This document shows positions 42,653 through 51,080 of a DNA stretch of 64,000 nt, piece by piece. The first letter of the stretch is position 1. Each line of letters opens with the position of its first letter. Under the pieces are notes generated by a model. The model did no database searches. It was not told where the DNA came from and saw only the letters and a program-made list of their open reading frames with translations. Source of the DNA: Bacillus sp. AFS015802 (lineage in GTDB: Bacteria; Bacillota; Bacilli; Bacillales; Bacillaceae_B). Both the position numbers and the translations under genes were made by a program. The stretch lies in contig NZ_NTUP01000018.1 in assembly GCF_002561455.1 (NCBI RefSeq), positions 18,189 through 82,188 on the forward strand, read 5' to 3'.

Positions 42653-44019
42653 AATCCAAACAGGAGTACAATAAAATTAAATCATCTTTGGATAGAGATG
42701 TATTTTCGAAATATTCATTTCAATCACAGAAGAAAGAAATCCTTCAAAAAGCTGAAAGGACAAAGACATCTTCAAATGTAAAGAGATATTATCATCTTGG
42801 ATTAACAGCCATGGCTCTCATTCTTTTATCCATTGTGACGATTTCTTTTATCAAGTCAAATCCTTCAGAAATTGCTCCCATTAAACAAGTGGATCAACCT
42901 AAAGAAGAAAAACCTGTAGAACCAAAAGTAGTAGTCCCAGAACCAGCAAAAAAAGAGGATGAAGTAAATGAGAAGGTGCAGGAGGAGAGTGAAGAAGAAA
43001 AAAGTGATGTAGGGAATGAAGAGACTACACCAGCTTTTGTTCTAAAATCTGAAGAGGAATGGAAGGAGTACTTTCGGGGTATTTACCAGGAAAAATCGAA
43101 TGACATCAAAAAACTGAAGCTGAAGTATCAGATAGAAGAACCCCTTGAAAACACTGTATCATACCAGGAGATTATAACGGATGTAAAGGAGAATCACTTT
43201 ATTGAAGTAGTGAATCAGAAGAGAATTGAAAATGGGGAGATTGTTTCTGATGGATCTGCTATTTCCACTAACAATCAACATATTTTACTTGATCACCAGA
43301 GAAAAAATTTCTTGAGGGAATCATTAGAAGCTAAAACGTTTGATGAGTGGAAAGAATACAAAGCTTTATATTCGAATCATCCTTTATATTACTTTAGCGA
43401 ATTAGAGCTTAAAGGATTTGAATGGAGAGAAATTGATCAGAACGTGGATGAGAATTGGGTAGTATTTGATTTGTATAATAGAAATGCTACTGGATTATAC
43501 AGTCGTGGCGAAATAAAGGTGGAATATGATTCTGGAGTAATATTGAAAAAAACCACTTATAATAATAATCAAGTATCATCTGTTTATACCCTTAAGGAAT
43601 TAAAGAAGAATGATGAACTGTCGGCCATGTCATTGAACACTGAGATACCAGAGGGGTATGTAGATCGACACTTAATCGAACAATCAAGAGTGGAGATAGA
43701 AGAAAAATCGATTGATCTCGCAAAAGAAGTCACTATGAAAAAACATCCTAACATCGAATCTGCCTATATAGTAGGAGAAGGTTTTGCCCTATCGGAAGTT
43801 GTTGTAATGAAGAAAGGGACGACAGAGGAAGAAGCCAAAGCAGCTGCAGAAGAGCTATTTAATCAATTTACATCCATCTGCAATGCACAACCTGCCTATA
43901 AAGAAAAAAATAAAACGGTATGGGATGAGGGTCAATATGACATCCAGATTCGAGTGAGTATAACTCAAAAATCTTCATTTGTAGGAAGTCAAGAGAATGG
44001 CATTCTTAAATGGAAATAG
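42649..44019 (+). CDS. Probable anti-sigma factor with large extracellular domain
   Basis: 456 residues. A short cytoplasmic head (1-45) is followed by one membrane helix (about 49-68), a Pro/Glu/Lys/Val-rich linker (about 78-125), and a roughly 330-residue extracellular domain. The ATGA overlap with the sigma gene and this topology mark it as the cognate anti-sigma factor. The head lacks an obvious zinc HxxxCxxC motif. The outer domain is unfamiliar and may sense envelope damage or be cut by a site-1 protease. Confidence 0.75.
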   Translation: MKSKQEYNKIKSSLDRDVFSKYSFQSQKKEILQKAERTKTSSNVKRYYHLGLTAMALILLSIVTISFIKSNPSEIAPIKQVDQPKEEKPVEPKVVVPEPAKKEDEVNEKVQEESEEEKSDVGNEETTPAFVLKSEEEWKEYFRGIYQEKSNDIKKLKLKYQIEEPLENTVSYQEIITDVKENHFIEVVNQKRIENGEIVSDGSAISTNNQHILLDHQRKNFLRESLEAKTFDEWKEYKALYSNHPLYYFSELELKGFEWREIDQNVDENWVVFDLYNRNATGLYSRGEIKVEYDSGVILKKTTYNNNQVSSVYTLKELKKNDELSAMSLNTEIPEGYVDRHLIEQSRVEIEEKSIDLAKEVTMKKHPNIESAYIVGEGFALSEVVVMKKGTTEEEAKAAAEELFNQFTSICNAQPAYKEKNKTVWDEGQYDIQIRVSITQKSSFVGSQENGILKWK

Positions 44020-44110
44020 GAGGATAGACTTTGTACCTGTCAGTAGAGAGCTAAATGACAGAAGATAGTATCAATGGTAGAGGAAACACCTCATTCGATT
44101 AAAAGGTAGA

Positions 44111-44136
44111 AAACAACCCGCCATGGCGGGTTGTTT
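44111..44136. terminator. Bidirectional terminator
   Basis: AAACAACCCGCC pairs perfectly with GGCGGGTTGTTT around AT. It serves the anti-sigma gene and the convergent SLH gene. Confidence 0.92.
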
Positions 44137-44157
44137 GAATTAAAGCAACTGGAAGTC

Positions 44158-45222
44158 CTATTCTTCAAATGCCTCTTCATCGAAATAAGGAAGATAATTA
44201 TAAATCTTCCACTTTCCACTTTCAGAATCAAGCTTCAGGTTATAGACACCATCCATTTTAGAGGTGAAGTCCATGTTGAAGTCATCACTCTTATATATGA
44301 ATCTGCCTATCATACCCGTTGCTTCAATTGTAAGGAATCTGTCAGAGATTGATAGAACGTTTAATGAAAGGTTGGTATCGTCAATCTCTACAGTATACCC
44401 GTCTTCGGCAGGGAAATAGATTCCTCCAAACTCCCTTGCTTCCGTTAAGTAATACCCGGTGCCGTTCTCTTCGTACAATGCCATCAATTTGTCATATGCA
44501 TTGGCTTCCACTAGGCTATTCTCTTGTAGAATATGACCTTTAAGGAAGGACTTTACTCCTTCCGCATCAGGTAAATTGGATTGCTCTTGAGCAAGCCCGC
44601 GGCGAACCATGACGATGGCCTGTGCTCTTGTAGCAAGATTGAGTGGCTTGAAGCTTGTTCCGTAGCCTTGTACAATTTCTTTAGCTGCGGCTTTATTAAT
44701 ATAATCATATGCCCAATAATCTTTATTGACATCTGGGAACTTTTGAGTCGTCATGGAAGGGAATTTTACGGTTTTTTCGAATGCCAGTACAATCATTTTT
44801 GTCATCTGATCACGTGTTATGTATGCATCAGGTGCAAATGTGCCGTTTTGTTTTCCGTTGATAATGCCCAAGCTGCTTGCAGTATTTACATAATCATAGT
44901 ACCAGGCAGATGGTTTAACGTCCTTAAACGATTTAGGGGTGCCGCTAGTCTCCAGAGATAGTGCTTTTACAAGAATTTTTGTAAATTGCGCACGTGTTAC
45001 GTTATCGCCAGGCTTCACATACATATTCATATCTTCATCCATATATCCCTCAATGATATCGGCATTGACAAAGTCATTGATTTCCTCCCATGCCCAGTGA
45101 TCCTCATCGATGTCCATCGGGATGTAGTGATCAATCGTCTTTCCGCCAGCGGCAAGAGCTGACTGTAGAGGCATTGCAATAAGTGCCAACCCCAAACAAA
45201 TTAACATTTTTAATGCTTTCAA
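44158..45222 (-). CDS. SLH-domain surface protein (paralogue of 60398)
   Basis: 354 residues. Signal peptide (cleavage near SALAAG), three SLH domains (about 30-215: WAWEEINDFVNADIIEGYMD, FKDVKPSAWYYDYVNTASSL, FPDVNKDYWAYDYINKAA) and a C-terminal 130-residue domain ending GVYNLKLDSESGKWKIYNYL. That tail and the SLH part match the protein encoded at 60398-61468. The tail resembles an NTF2/SnoaL-like fold used as extracellular ligand or substrate module (weak inference). AGGGGAAA upstream of the ATG. Confidence 0.85.
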   Translation of the reverse strand: MKALKMLICLGLALIAMPLQSALAAGGKTIDHYIPMDIDEDHWAWEEINDFVNADIIEGYMDEDMNMYVKPGDNVTRAQFTKILVKALSLETSGTPKSFKDVKPSAWYYDYVNTASSLGIINGKQNGTFAPDAYITRDQMTKMIVLAFEKTVKFPSMTTQKFPDVNKDYWAYDYINKAAAKEIVQGYGTSFKPLNLATRAQAIVMVRRGLAQEQSNLPDAEGVKSFLKGHILQENSLVEANAYDKLMALYEENGTGYYLTEAREFGGIYFPAEDGYTVEIDDTNLSLNVLSISDRFLTIEATGMIGRFIYKSDDFNMDFTSKMDGVYNLKLDSESGKWKIYNYLPYFDEEAFEE

Positions 45223-45494
45223 TTGGTGTTTCCCCTCTCAAATAATATTACTAACAGATTGATAATATTTCATTTATGTTAAATTAGCTATCAGAAAAAA
45301 ATGGTAATAATGGAATCCTGAAGGAGAAAGACTAGGGCCCATGTCATTGTCCCAAACTGTCGAAAAGTTTTCAGCGTTCATCAACAAATAAATACAAACT
45401 TTTTGTTCTACTTTTATTAAGATGATTTAAATGGGAGATACGTAGACTATTCAATTCACCCCCCATTAAATTAAATGATTTGAGTGAGGAGAAA

Positions 45495-46220
45495 ATGACA
45501 CATAGTAAAAAGAAACGGTTTCAATATATTAGTATACTATCTATCGCCGCCGGGGTCCTGTCTATCACTCTGGTAGCTTATTTTTTCATCCAGACGATTA
45601 GAGAATCATTTTATCAGAGTCATTTTGATAAACGGTATGAGTTCATTTCATTAGAAGAAGACGGCATAATCGATCCGGTTCAAGTGTTTCATGGGGTGAA
45701 ATTGAATACTTTCGAGGAAAATCTGAAGGAAAACAGCCGGAAAAAGCCTGATGTGATTTTTGAGGTAAAGGATGAACAAGTGGTTGCCCTTAAAGGAAGA
45801 GAACTCCATTCCAAGGGAGAAGGAATGAGGGTCTTTGCTGACATGATTCAGTATAAAACAATGGTAGATAATCAGACAGGTAAGGAGTCATTTATCATTG
45901 CCATGCAGCTGAATTCACCAAACGAAATCCAAGGCTCAGCTCCTGCAAAGTATCGGACCTATAGCATTAATGAAAATGGAGTCATAAAGAAAAGTGATTT
46001 CACACTTAAGACCAAGTCGAAAATGGAAACGCAATGGATAAGAGGGCTATCTGGGGAATCATATGGTTATTACACAAACCTTCCGCATCAAAAGGGAAGT
46101 ACTACGTCAATGATTTTTCTTAGCGTAATAGGAATTGCCCTTCTACTTGCAGGGATCTGGATAAGAAAATGGAAACGGAATAATGATAAGGGGACAGATG
46201 CCATGTCCCAAATCTCATAA
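45495..46220 (+). CDS. Membrane protein with two helices and an extracellular domain
   Basis: 241 residues. Membrane helix at about 12-34, extracellular alpha/beta domain, second helix (TSMIFLSVIGIALLLAGIWI) near the end and a short basic tail. ATG at 45495 has GAGGAG upstream; the TTG at 45480 lacks a ribosome site. The final residues (DKGTDAMSQIS) are encoded by a degraded REP-A copy (46189-46211), again showing a repeat at a gene end. Family not recognised. Confidence 0.6.
   Translation: MTHSKKKRFQYISILSIAAGVLSITLVAYFFIQTIRESFYQSHFDKRYEFISLEEDGIIDPVQVFHGVKLNTFEENLKENSRKKPDVIFEVKDEQVVALKGRELHSKGEGMRVFADMIQYKTMVDNQTGKESFIIAMQLNSPNEIQGSAPAKYRTYSINENGVIKKSDFTLKTKSKMETQWIRGLSGESYGYYTNLPHQKGSTTSMIFLSVIGIALLLAGIWIRKWKRNNDKGTDAMSQIS
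46189..46211 (+). repeat. Degraded REP-A repeat inside a gene 3' end
   Basis: AGGGGACAGATGCCATGTCCCA keeps an inner/outer GGGACA...TGTCCC pair but lacks one arm. It is read as the C-terminus of the protein encoded at 45495-46220. Confidence 0.5.
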
Positions 46221-46250
46221 AGACGATGGGGATATCCCCATCGTCTTTTA
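46221..46250. terminator. Bidirectional terminator with GACGATGGGG stem
   Basis: AGACGATGGGG pairs with CCCCATCGTCT around ATAT, with T-runs available both ways. It sits between convergent genes. Confidence 0.92.
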
Positions 46251-46262
46251 CTTGTCCCTTTA

Positions 46263-47732
46263 TCATGGAAGCTCACGCACATTATACGAAGCGACATAAC
46301 CTTTTTGTCCGGTTCTTACAACTTCAACTGGATACCAAACAAATTCATTTGTTGAGTTTGGGGTTAAGTCATATTCAGGCGCTGCTATAATCTTCAGCTT
46401 TTCTGCTGATTGAAGTTTCGTTCCTGTCGACTTGGTTGTCGCGTCATTGCGTAGAGTGTCTCCTACGTGAACAACCAGATCATCTGGTTTAAAGTAGTGC
46501 CTTGACGGCGTATAGTCGGCATAGAAATCGTAATGATCTTTCTTAAAGACAATATCCCAATTCGTATCCTCACCGTAATGGAAATCATCTACACTCATTG
46601 GTATCTGGAAAATCTGGGGAGTGACCACTCCATTGTTAACCATGTCAAGGTACACTTTCATTTGATAAGAATCAAAGTTGTGATCACCCGTCTCTTTATA
46701 GAAAGGACTATTCACTGCCACTGCGCCGTTATATCCCATAATGGCAAAATACCAGTTTTCAAGGTTCATAGGGTTTTGATCACCTATTGTAGGCAGGGAA
46801 GAACTTTTATATTTGGATACAAGCGTTCTGATTCCTGCTTCAATATTATACGTAAGGTTATATTTTAACTTTTCCTCGTTAACGTCTACTTCATAAGGTG
46901 AAGTGAGCTGCATGATTCCAATGCCGCCATCATCACTAATAATCGGATCTCCGTTAGAATCAAATTGCTTCCATCCACTGCTTTCGACCGAAGCGATACT
47001 TTTTACCACTTCAGGTGGTACCACCTCGTCAAATTCAAGTGCAGCCTTCGTAATTAAGCAATTGACGGTTTGACGATCGGGATTTACTCGTGACTCCGGG
47101 TCATATCCGCAAGCATCGACCTTCAACTTGAAATCATCGCTGACAGCTCGAGCTAAGAAAGCGGAGAATTGCGAGCGACTCAGTTCGGCGTCAGGCTTGA
47201 AACTCCCATCCCTATATCCTTCCGTTACTCCAAATGAAATAATTTGGCGGATTGAACGGTACGCTTTCATATGAATCGATACATCATTAAATGGAACAAT
47301 CGCTTCATCTTTAATATCGAAAGCACGGGCAATCATAATCGCCATTTGACCTCGTGTGACAGGTTCATCTGGGCGGAACGTGTGATCTCCAAAACCTGAA
47401 ATGATCCCATTTTCGAATGCGGTTTGGATAAACCCTGACCCTGTAGTGGATTTTCCCACATCTGAAAAAGTTGATTCTCGAGGCTCATCATCGTAATCTA
47501 GAACCCTGCCAATCATGATGGCAGCTTGGGCGCGACTTACTGCTCTATCAGGCTTAAATTCCCCATCCTCAAATCCTTTAATGATCTCCTCGTTGTATAA
47601 GTACATCATTTCTTCATAGAAAGAGCTCCCTTTATGTATATCTGTGAACCCTTCGGCACTGACAGATGAAAAACCTAATCCAGAGAATAATGTAATCATT
47701 AGTAAAATACAAAAAAATTTTCTCATATTCAT
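46263..47732 (-). CDS. SLH-anchored lytic transglycosylase
   Basis: 489 residues. Signal peptide (cleavage near SVSAEG, 27), three SLH domains (about 28-200: FTDIHKGSSFY, FSDVGKSTTG, FNDVSIHMKAY), then an SLT-type lysozyme-like domain (about 205-345) with catalytic Glu250 in SIASVESSGW and GGIGIMQLTSPYEV, and a C-terminal SH3-like tail (EVVRTGQKGYVASYNVRELP). It should cut peptidoglycan glycan strands while held on the wall polymer, e.g. in wall turnover or S-layer insertion. The SLH part is closest to that of the gene at 61766. Confidence 0.88.
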   Translation of the reverse strand: MNMRKFFCILLMITLFSGLGFSSVSAEGFTDIHKGSSFYEEMMYLYNEEIIKGFEDGEFKPDRAVSRAQAAIMIGRVLDYDDEPRESTFSDVGKSTTGSGFIQTAFENGIISGFGDHTFRPDEPVTRGQMAIMIARAFDIKDEAIVPFNDVSIHMKAYRSIRQIISFGVTEGYRDGSFKPDAELSRSQFSAFLARAVSDDFKLKVDACGYDPESRVNPDRQTVNCLITKAALEFDEVVPPEVVKSIASVESSGWKQFDSNGDPIISDDGGIGIMQLTSPYEVDVNEEKLKYNLTYNIEAGIRTLVSKYKSSSLPTIGDQNPMNLENWYFAIMGYNGAVAVNSPFYKETGDHNFDSYQMKVYLDMVNNGVVTPQIFQIPMSVDDFHYGEDTNWDIVFKKDHYDFYADYTPSRHYFKPDDLVVHVGDTLRNDATTKSTGTKLQSAEKLKIIAAPEYDLTPNSTNEFVWYPVEVVRTGQKGYVASYNVRELP

Positions 47733-47950
47733 TTCCCTCCTCAGTACTAGTCTAATAGAGTTGGAAGAAAATTGGAAGGATTTACTGGGACAGATGGTTA
47801 ATCACCGAAACAAGATACCTAGATAACCGCCAAATTTGTTGATTTCTTAATACATTTCTGATCTCAAGTATAGAAAAAGTGTGTAACGTATTTTTATCTC
47901 TACCGTCTAATAAATCATGTGGACAGGTAGTCGATTTCTGAGGAGGAAAT

Positions 47951-48280
47951 ATGAAAATATCAAAATTGAGTACCATGTTATTAGCCATTAGTTTGTGCAT
48001 CAGTTTGACCGGGTGTACATCATACCTATTTGAGAATGAAGGGACCGAAGAACCTGCTGTGATAGAGAGGTTCTCTAAAGAAGCAGAGTATATTGGGGAA
48101 AATGAGAATCTCCATAATTGGGAGTTCCGAGTAGAGGGCGTCATTATGAGATTTCAAGTGAGTTTAGATTTGCAACCTCAAGTTAAAAAGCTGAAACCAG
48201 GCCAAAAAGTCCAAATAGATTATGCTGGTCCGCCTAATGGAGATAATGAATACCATCTTGAAGCCGTGAAATTTGAATGA
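47951..48280 (+). CDS. Small lipoprotein of unknown function
   Basis: 109 residues. Signal peptide with lipobox LTGC (Cys22), then a short acidic linker and a small beta-barrel (LHNWEFRVEGVIMRFQVSLD, KLKPGQKVQIDYAGPPNG). The overall design resembles the lipoprotein at 22516. GAGGAGGA before the ATG. Confidence 0.65.
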   Translation: MKISKLSTMLLAISLCISLTGCTSYLFENEGTEEPAVIERFSKEAEYIGENENLHNWEFRVEGVIMRFQVSLDLQPQVKKLKPGQKVQIDYAGPPNGDNEYHLEAVKFE

Positions 48281-48400
48281 AACAGGGGATAGGAGCAGAG
48301 ATAACTCACTTCATCCTTAATTAAATTATGACAAAAACGGGATCCATAAGACATGAAGTATTGGGTCAGAAAAACTAGAAAAGCTGATCGTGAAAAGCCA

Positions 48401-48443
48401 AAGAGGCTGGGATATAGTTAAAATACTTTTGTTCCAGCCTCTT
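48401..48443 (+). terminator. Hairpin with AAGAGGCTGG stem
   Basis: AAGAGGCTGG and CCAGCCTCTT form a perfect 10-bp stem with a 23-base A/T loop, about 120 bases after the lipoprotein gene. The T-tail is short (TTAAAT). The rest of 48281-48601 shows no gene. Confidence 0.5.
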
Positions 48444-48601
48444 AAATCAATCTTCAAAAACGTTCAATTTCTACTTTTATTTCTAAAATACATTTCAATG
48501 ATGAATGAAAAATAGGTGGCAATTAAAAAAGTTTCAAGAGGGGACTTTAACAATCCCCACTGCAGCATCCGCCATTAAATTGATAGTATTCCTATCACAT
48601 T

Positions 48602-50722
48602 CTATCTACGCAACCTCACCAATATCCCATCCCCCTTCTCACTCACCTTCACCACCGCAGTCTTCACCTTCCCTTCGACATCGAGACCGGTTCCTTCGGG
48701 GATGAAGAAATGTTCGATTCCATACGTGACCCGGGCACTGTTGTCCCACGAGCTTGTCACTTTTCCATTCAAGAGCACGTCCCCGGGCTTACTTTCATAA
48801 GACGCATTCCATTTTCCATTAAACTTATAAACTCCTGAATATTCATGGACGCCCTGTGGGTTTTTACGTAATACGATGGTGACGGGCCCGTTGTCATTGA
48901 TGGAGGTATCCTCGAGTTGGGATATACGGTAGTTCAATTCAACATAATCACCCTGTAGGAGGGACCTCGGATCGACTGGTTGAAGTTCCAGGATGACCGT
49001 TTCCCCATTTTGTAAAAGGGTTTCGTTCGAATACACCTGATACCCGATCCATCCGCCTTGAAGACAAATGATGAAAAGGATACCGAGCGTCTTCCCTGCA
49101 AGGATCGAGTGTGATTTCCGTTCAAAGCCACCTTTCCTATCCAGGTAGCCGGCCACCAGTAAAAAGATGATGCCCAACACTGCAAAGAGCAGCGATTTAT
49201 GAACGAGCTTCCAGGCCAGATCGTAATACAACTGGACAATCAACATGAACCAGAATATAAGGGATGAAATCCAATAAATCTGGCGATTCTGCTTTTTGAA
49301 AATATAAACGCATAAGGTTGTCACCAGAAAGAAAAGTGTGCAATAGACAAGGTGAAGACTAAACGATAAGTCGATCGTCGTTAACAAGAAAAAGGCAATG
49401 AATCCACTGAGAAACGCTCCATATTGAGGGACCTGTTTATTTTTTAGGGCAAGGTATGCGATCACGTTTAAGAGCACCATCACCGGAAGAAGGGGATGAG
49501 CACCCAGTTCCATCGTTTGCCCTAAGAAGATCGCTGTATTCAATTGAAATAGCAGGTAAAAGATAAATCTCGCAGCAGTCCGTTTTTCAACGTAAAACAC
49601 AAAGGCGAAAACAAAGAACATCACAAAGGGAAATTCATCAAATACACTTGCTATCATCCCGATCACGATGCCGGTCATCATAAGCGAATATTTTACAGGA
49701 GACGGCCAGTTCGTTACTGTACTCGGAATGACGAGGAAGACTGTCGCCAATACGAATAGGGTGATCATGGAGACATCCACCATGAACAATGAAAGCAGGC
49801 CGAAAACAGACGCCACGATGAAAACAGAGGCGATGGTCGTGACACTTGCCACGAAGATCGTCTTGGTCCAGTGCCGGGAAGCCGAATGTTTTCGTAAGTA
49901 GTTCACAAGGAACACACTTCCCACTAATAACAGAATCGCGGCCAGTAAGAGACCGACGAAGAACAGACTGGACACGTATCTCGCCATCAGTTCGAACATT
50001 TTGATGATGATAAAGCCCGTTCCGAACATCGATAGAATGATAAAGATGGATGTTTCCTTATGAAAATACCGGTACACCCCGACTCCGAGGATACCTATAT
50101 AAAACAGGGTGAAGAAAGCGGAATACGGGTTATCAAAAGCCGTGACGATAAGGAGAAGGTTGGCAGAGACGAGACTCAAGTAAAGCAATGTCTTTGAATG
50201 AATATATCCTTTTTTGATAATCAAAAATAAGAGCATGTTCCCGATGCCGACTCCGAATGCAATCCACGTATGGGAGAGGGTCCAGTGCCCGAATGGAGTG
50301 GAAGGAAACAGATAAAAGTAAATTGTCAAATGGATGAGGACGTGGGTTAATGCGTAAAATCCGCCGTAACGTGTGTACAAGCTGAACAGCAAGGCGGGAA
50401 TGGACCAGACAAGAAACAATAAGTAGCTGTCTGCATGGGAATTGTACAGCTGTCCGAGCAACGCAACGGAAAGACCAAAGGATATCACCCCGCTGACCAA
50501 CAGCCAATTGGAAAGGAAATGGGTTCCCTTCAAAACCCGGTCCAACAGGAAAGTGGCTCCATAGAACAATACAATCAACGTCCCTGCTAAAGCCACTTTT
50601 TCAAGCCGCGAAAATACCTGCCAGTTCGAAGCGAAAAAATAAAGAGCGCTGGTTAAAATGAAGACAACTCCGAATAAGTAGGTAAGTGAAACCATGTGCT
50701 TCATAAAATTCACCCCTGTCAT
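48602..50722 (-). CDS. Polytopic membrane protein with DUF2157, DUF4401 and GDYXXLXY domains
   Basis: 706 residues and about 18 membrane helices. The N-terminal part matches DUF2157, the middle DUF4401, and the C-terminal soluble part has LLQGDYVELNYRI, the GDYXXLXY signature. In many bacteria these are two adjacent genes; here they form one protein. Function is unknown, presumably envelope-related. The ATG at 50722 has AAAGGAGGG; a second possible ATG at 50704 also has AGGGGTG. Confidence 0.82.
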   Translation of the reverse strand: MTGVNFMKHMVSLTYLFGVVFILTSALYFFASNWQVFSRLEKVALAGTLIVLFYGATFLLDRVLKGTHFLSNWLLVSGVISFGLSVALLGQLYNSHADSYLLFLVWSIPALLFSLYTRYGGFYALTHVLIHLTIYFYLFPSTPFGHWTLSHTWIAFGVGIGNMLLFLIIKKGYIHSKTLLYLSLVSANLLLIVTAFDNPYSAFFTLFYIGILGVGVYRYFHKETSIFIILSMFGTGFIIIKMFELMARYVSSLFFVGLLLAAILLLVGSVFLVNYLRKHSASRHWTKTIFVASVTTIASVFIVASVFGLLSLFMVDVSMITLFVLATVFLVIPSTVTNWPSPVKYSLMMTGIVIGMIASVFDEFPFVMFFVFAFVFYVEKRTAARFIFYLLFQLNTAIFLGQTMELGAHPLLPVMVLLNVIAYLALKNKQVPQYGAFLSGFIAFFLLTTIDLSFSLHLVYCTLFFLVTTLCVYIFKKQNRQIYWISSLIFWFMLIVQLYYDLAWKLVHKSLLFAVLGIIFLLVAGYLDRKGGFERKSHSILAGKTLGILFIICLQGGWIGYQVYSNETLLQNGETVILELQPVDPRSLLQGDYVELNYRISQLEDTSINDNGPVTIVLRKNPQGVHEYSGVYKFNGKWNASYESKPGDVLLNGKVTSSWDNSARVTYGIEHFFIPEGTGLDVEGKVKTAVVKVSEKGDGILVRLRR

Positions 50723-50940
50723 GAAATCCCTCCTTTTATTATATGAAGGTGCGAGGGAATATAGGCTTTTATATGGAGGGGCAAAGGCGGGTTCACCTCA
50801 TCCTTTTCTACATCTGCATACCCAAATCATATAGACCAGAAGATCCGTTTTTACTGAACAAGCACATTCTGTCAAAAATCCCCCAATAGTCATATAGCCA
50901 CCCTCCACCCATCTATTGTAAAATAAAGAAGACAGATAAT

Positions 50941-51020
50941 TGCAAGCGTTTGCACTAGTTCAAAATAACTACCCCGGGAGTCACCTCACATTTTTTTAAC
51001 CAATTGTGCAAACGTTTCCA
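50941..51020 (+). promoter_or_regulatory. Two LacI/CcpA-type operators upstream of the amylopullulanase gene
   Basis: TGCAAGCGTTTGCA (50941-50954) is a perfect 14-base palindrome, and TGCAAACGTTTCCA (51007-51020) is a second copy centred 66 bases away. Both fit the general LacI-family/cre pattern; a maltose-type regulator or CcpA could bind, possibly looping between sites. The exact promoter between or after them is not clear. No gene is seen in 50723-51080. Confidence 0.65.
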
Positions 51021-51080
51021 CAAAAACAACACGAGCACTTCTACTATTCTATTTACCAATTTAAGAGGGGGAAAACATGA

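Noticed and set aside
45334..45355. Possible REP-A copy (AGGGCCCATGTCATTGTCCCA)
   Set aside because: Only one arm and no inner AGGGACC hairpin; too degraded to count.
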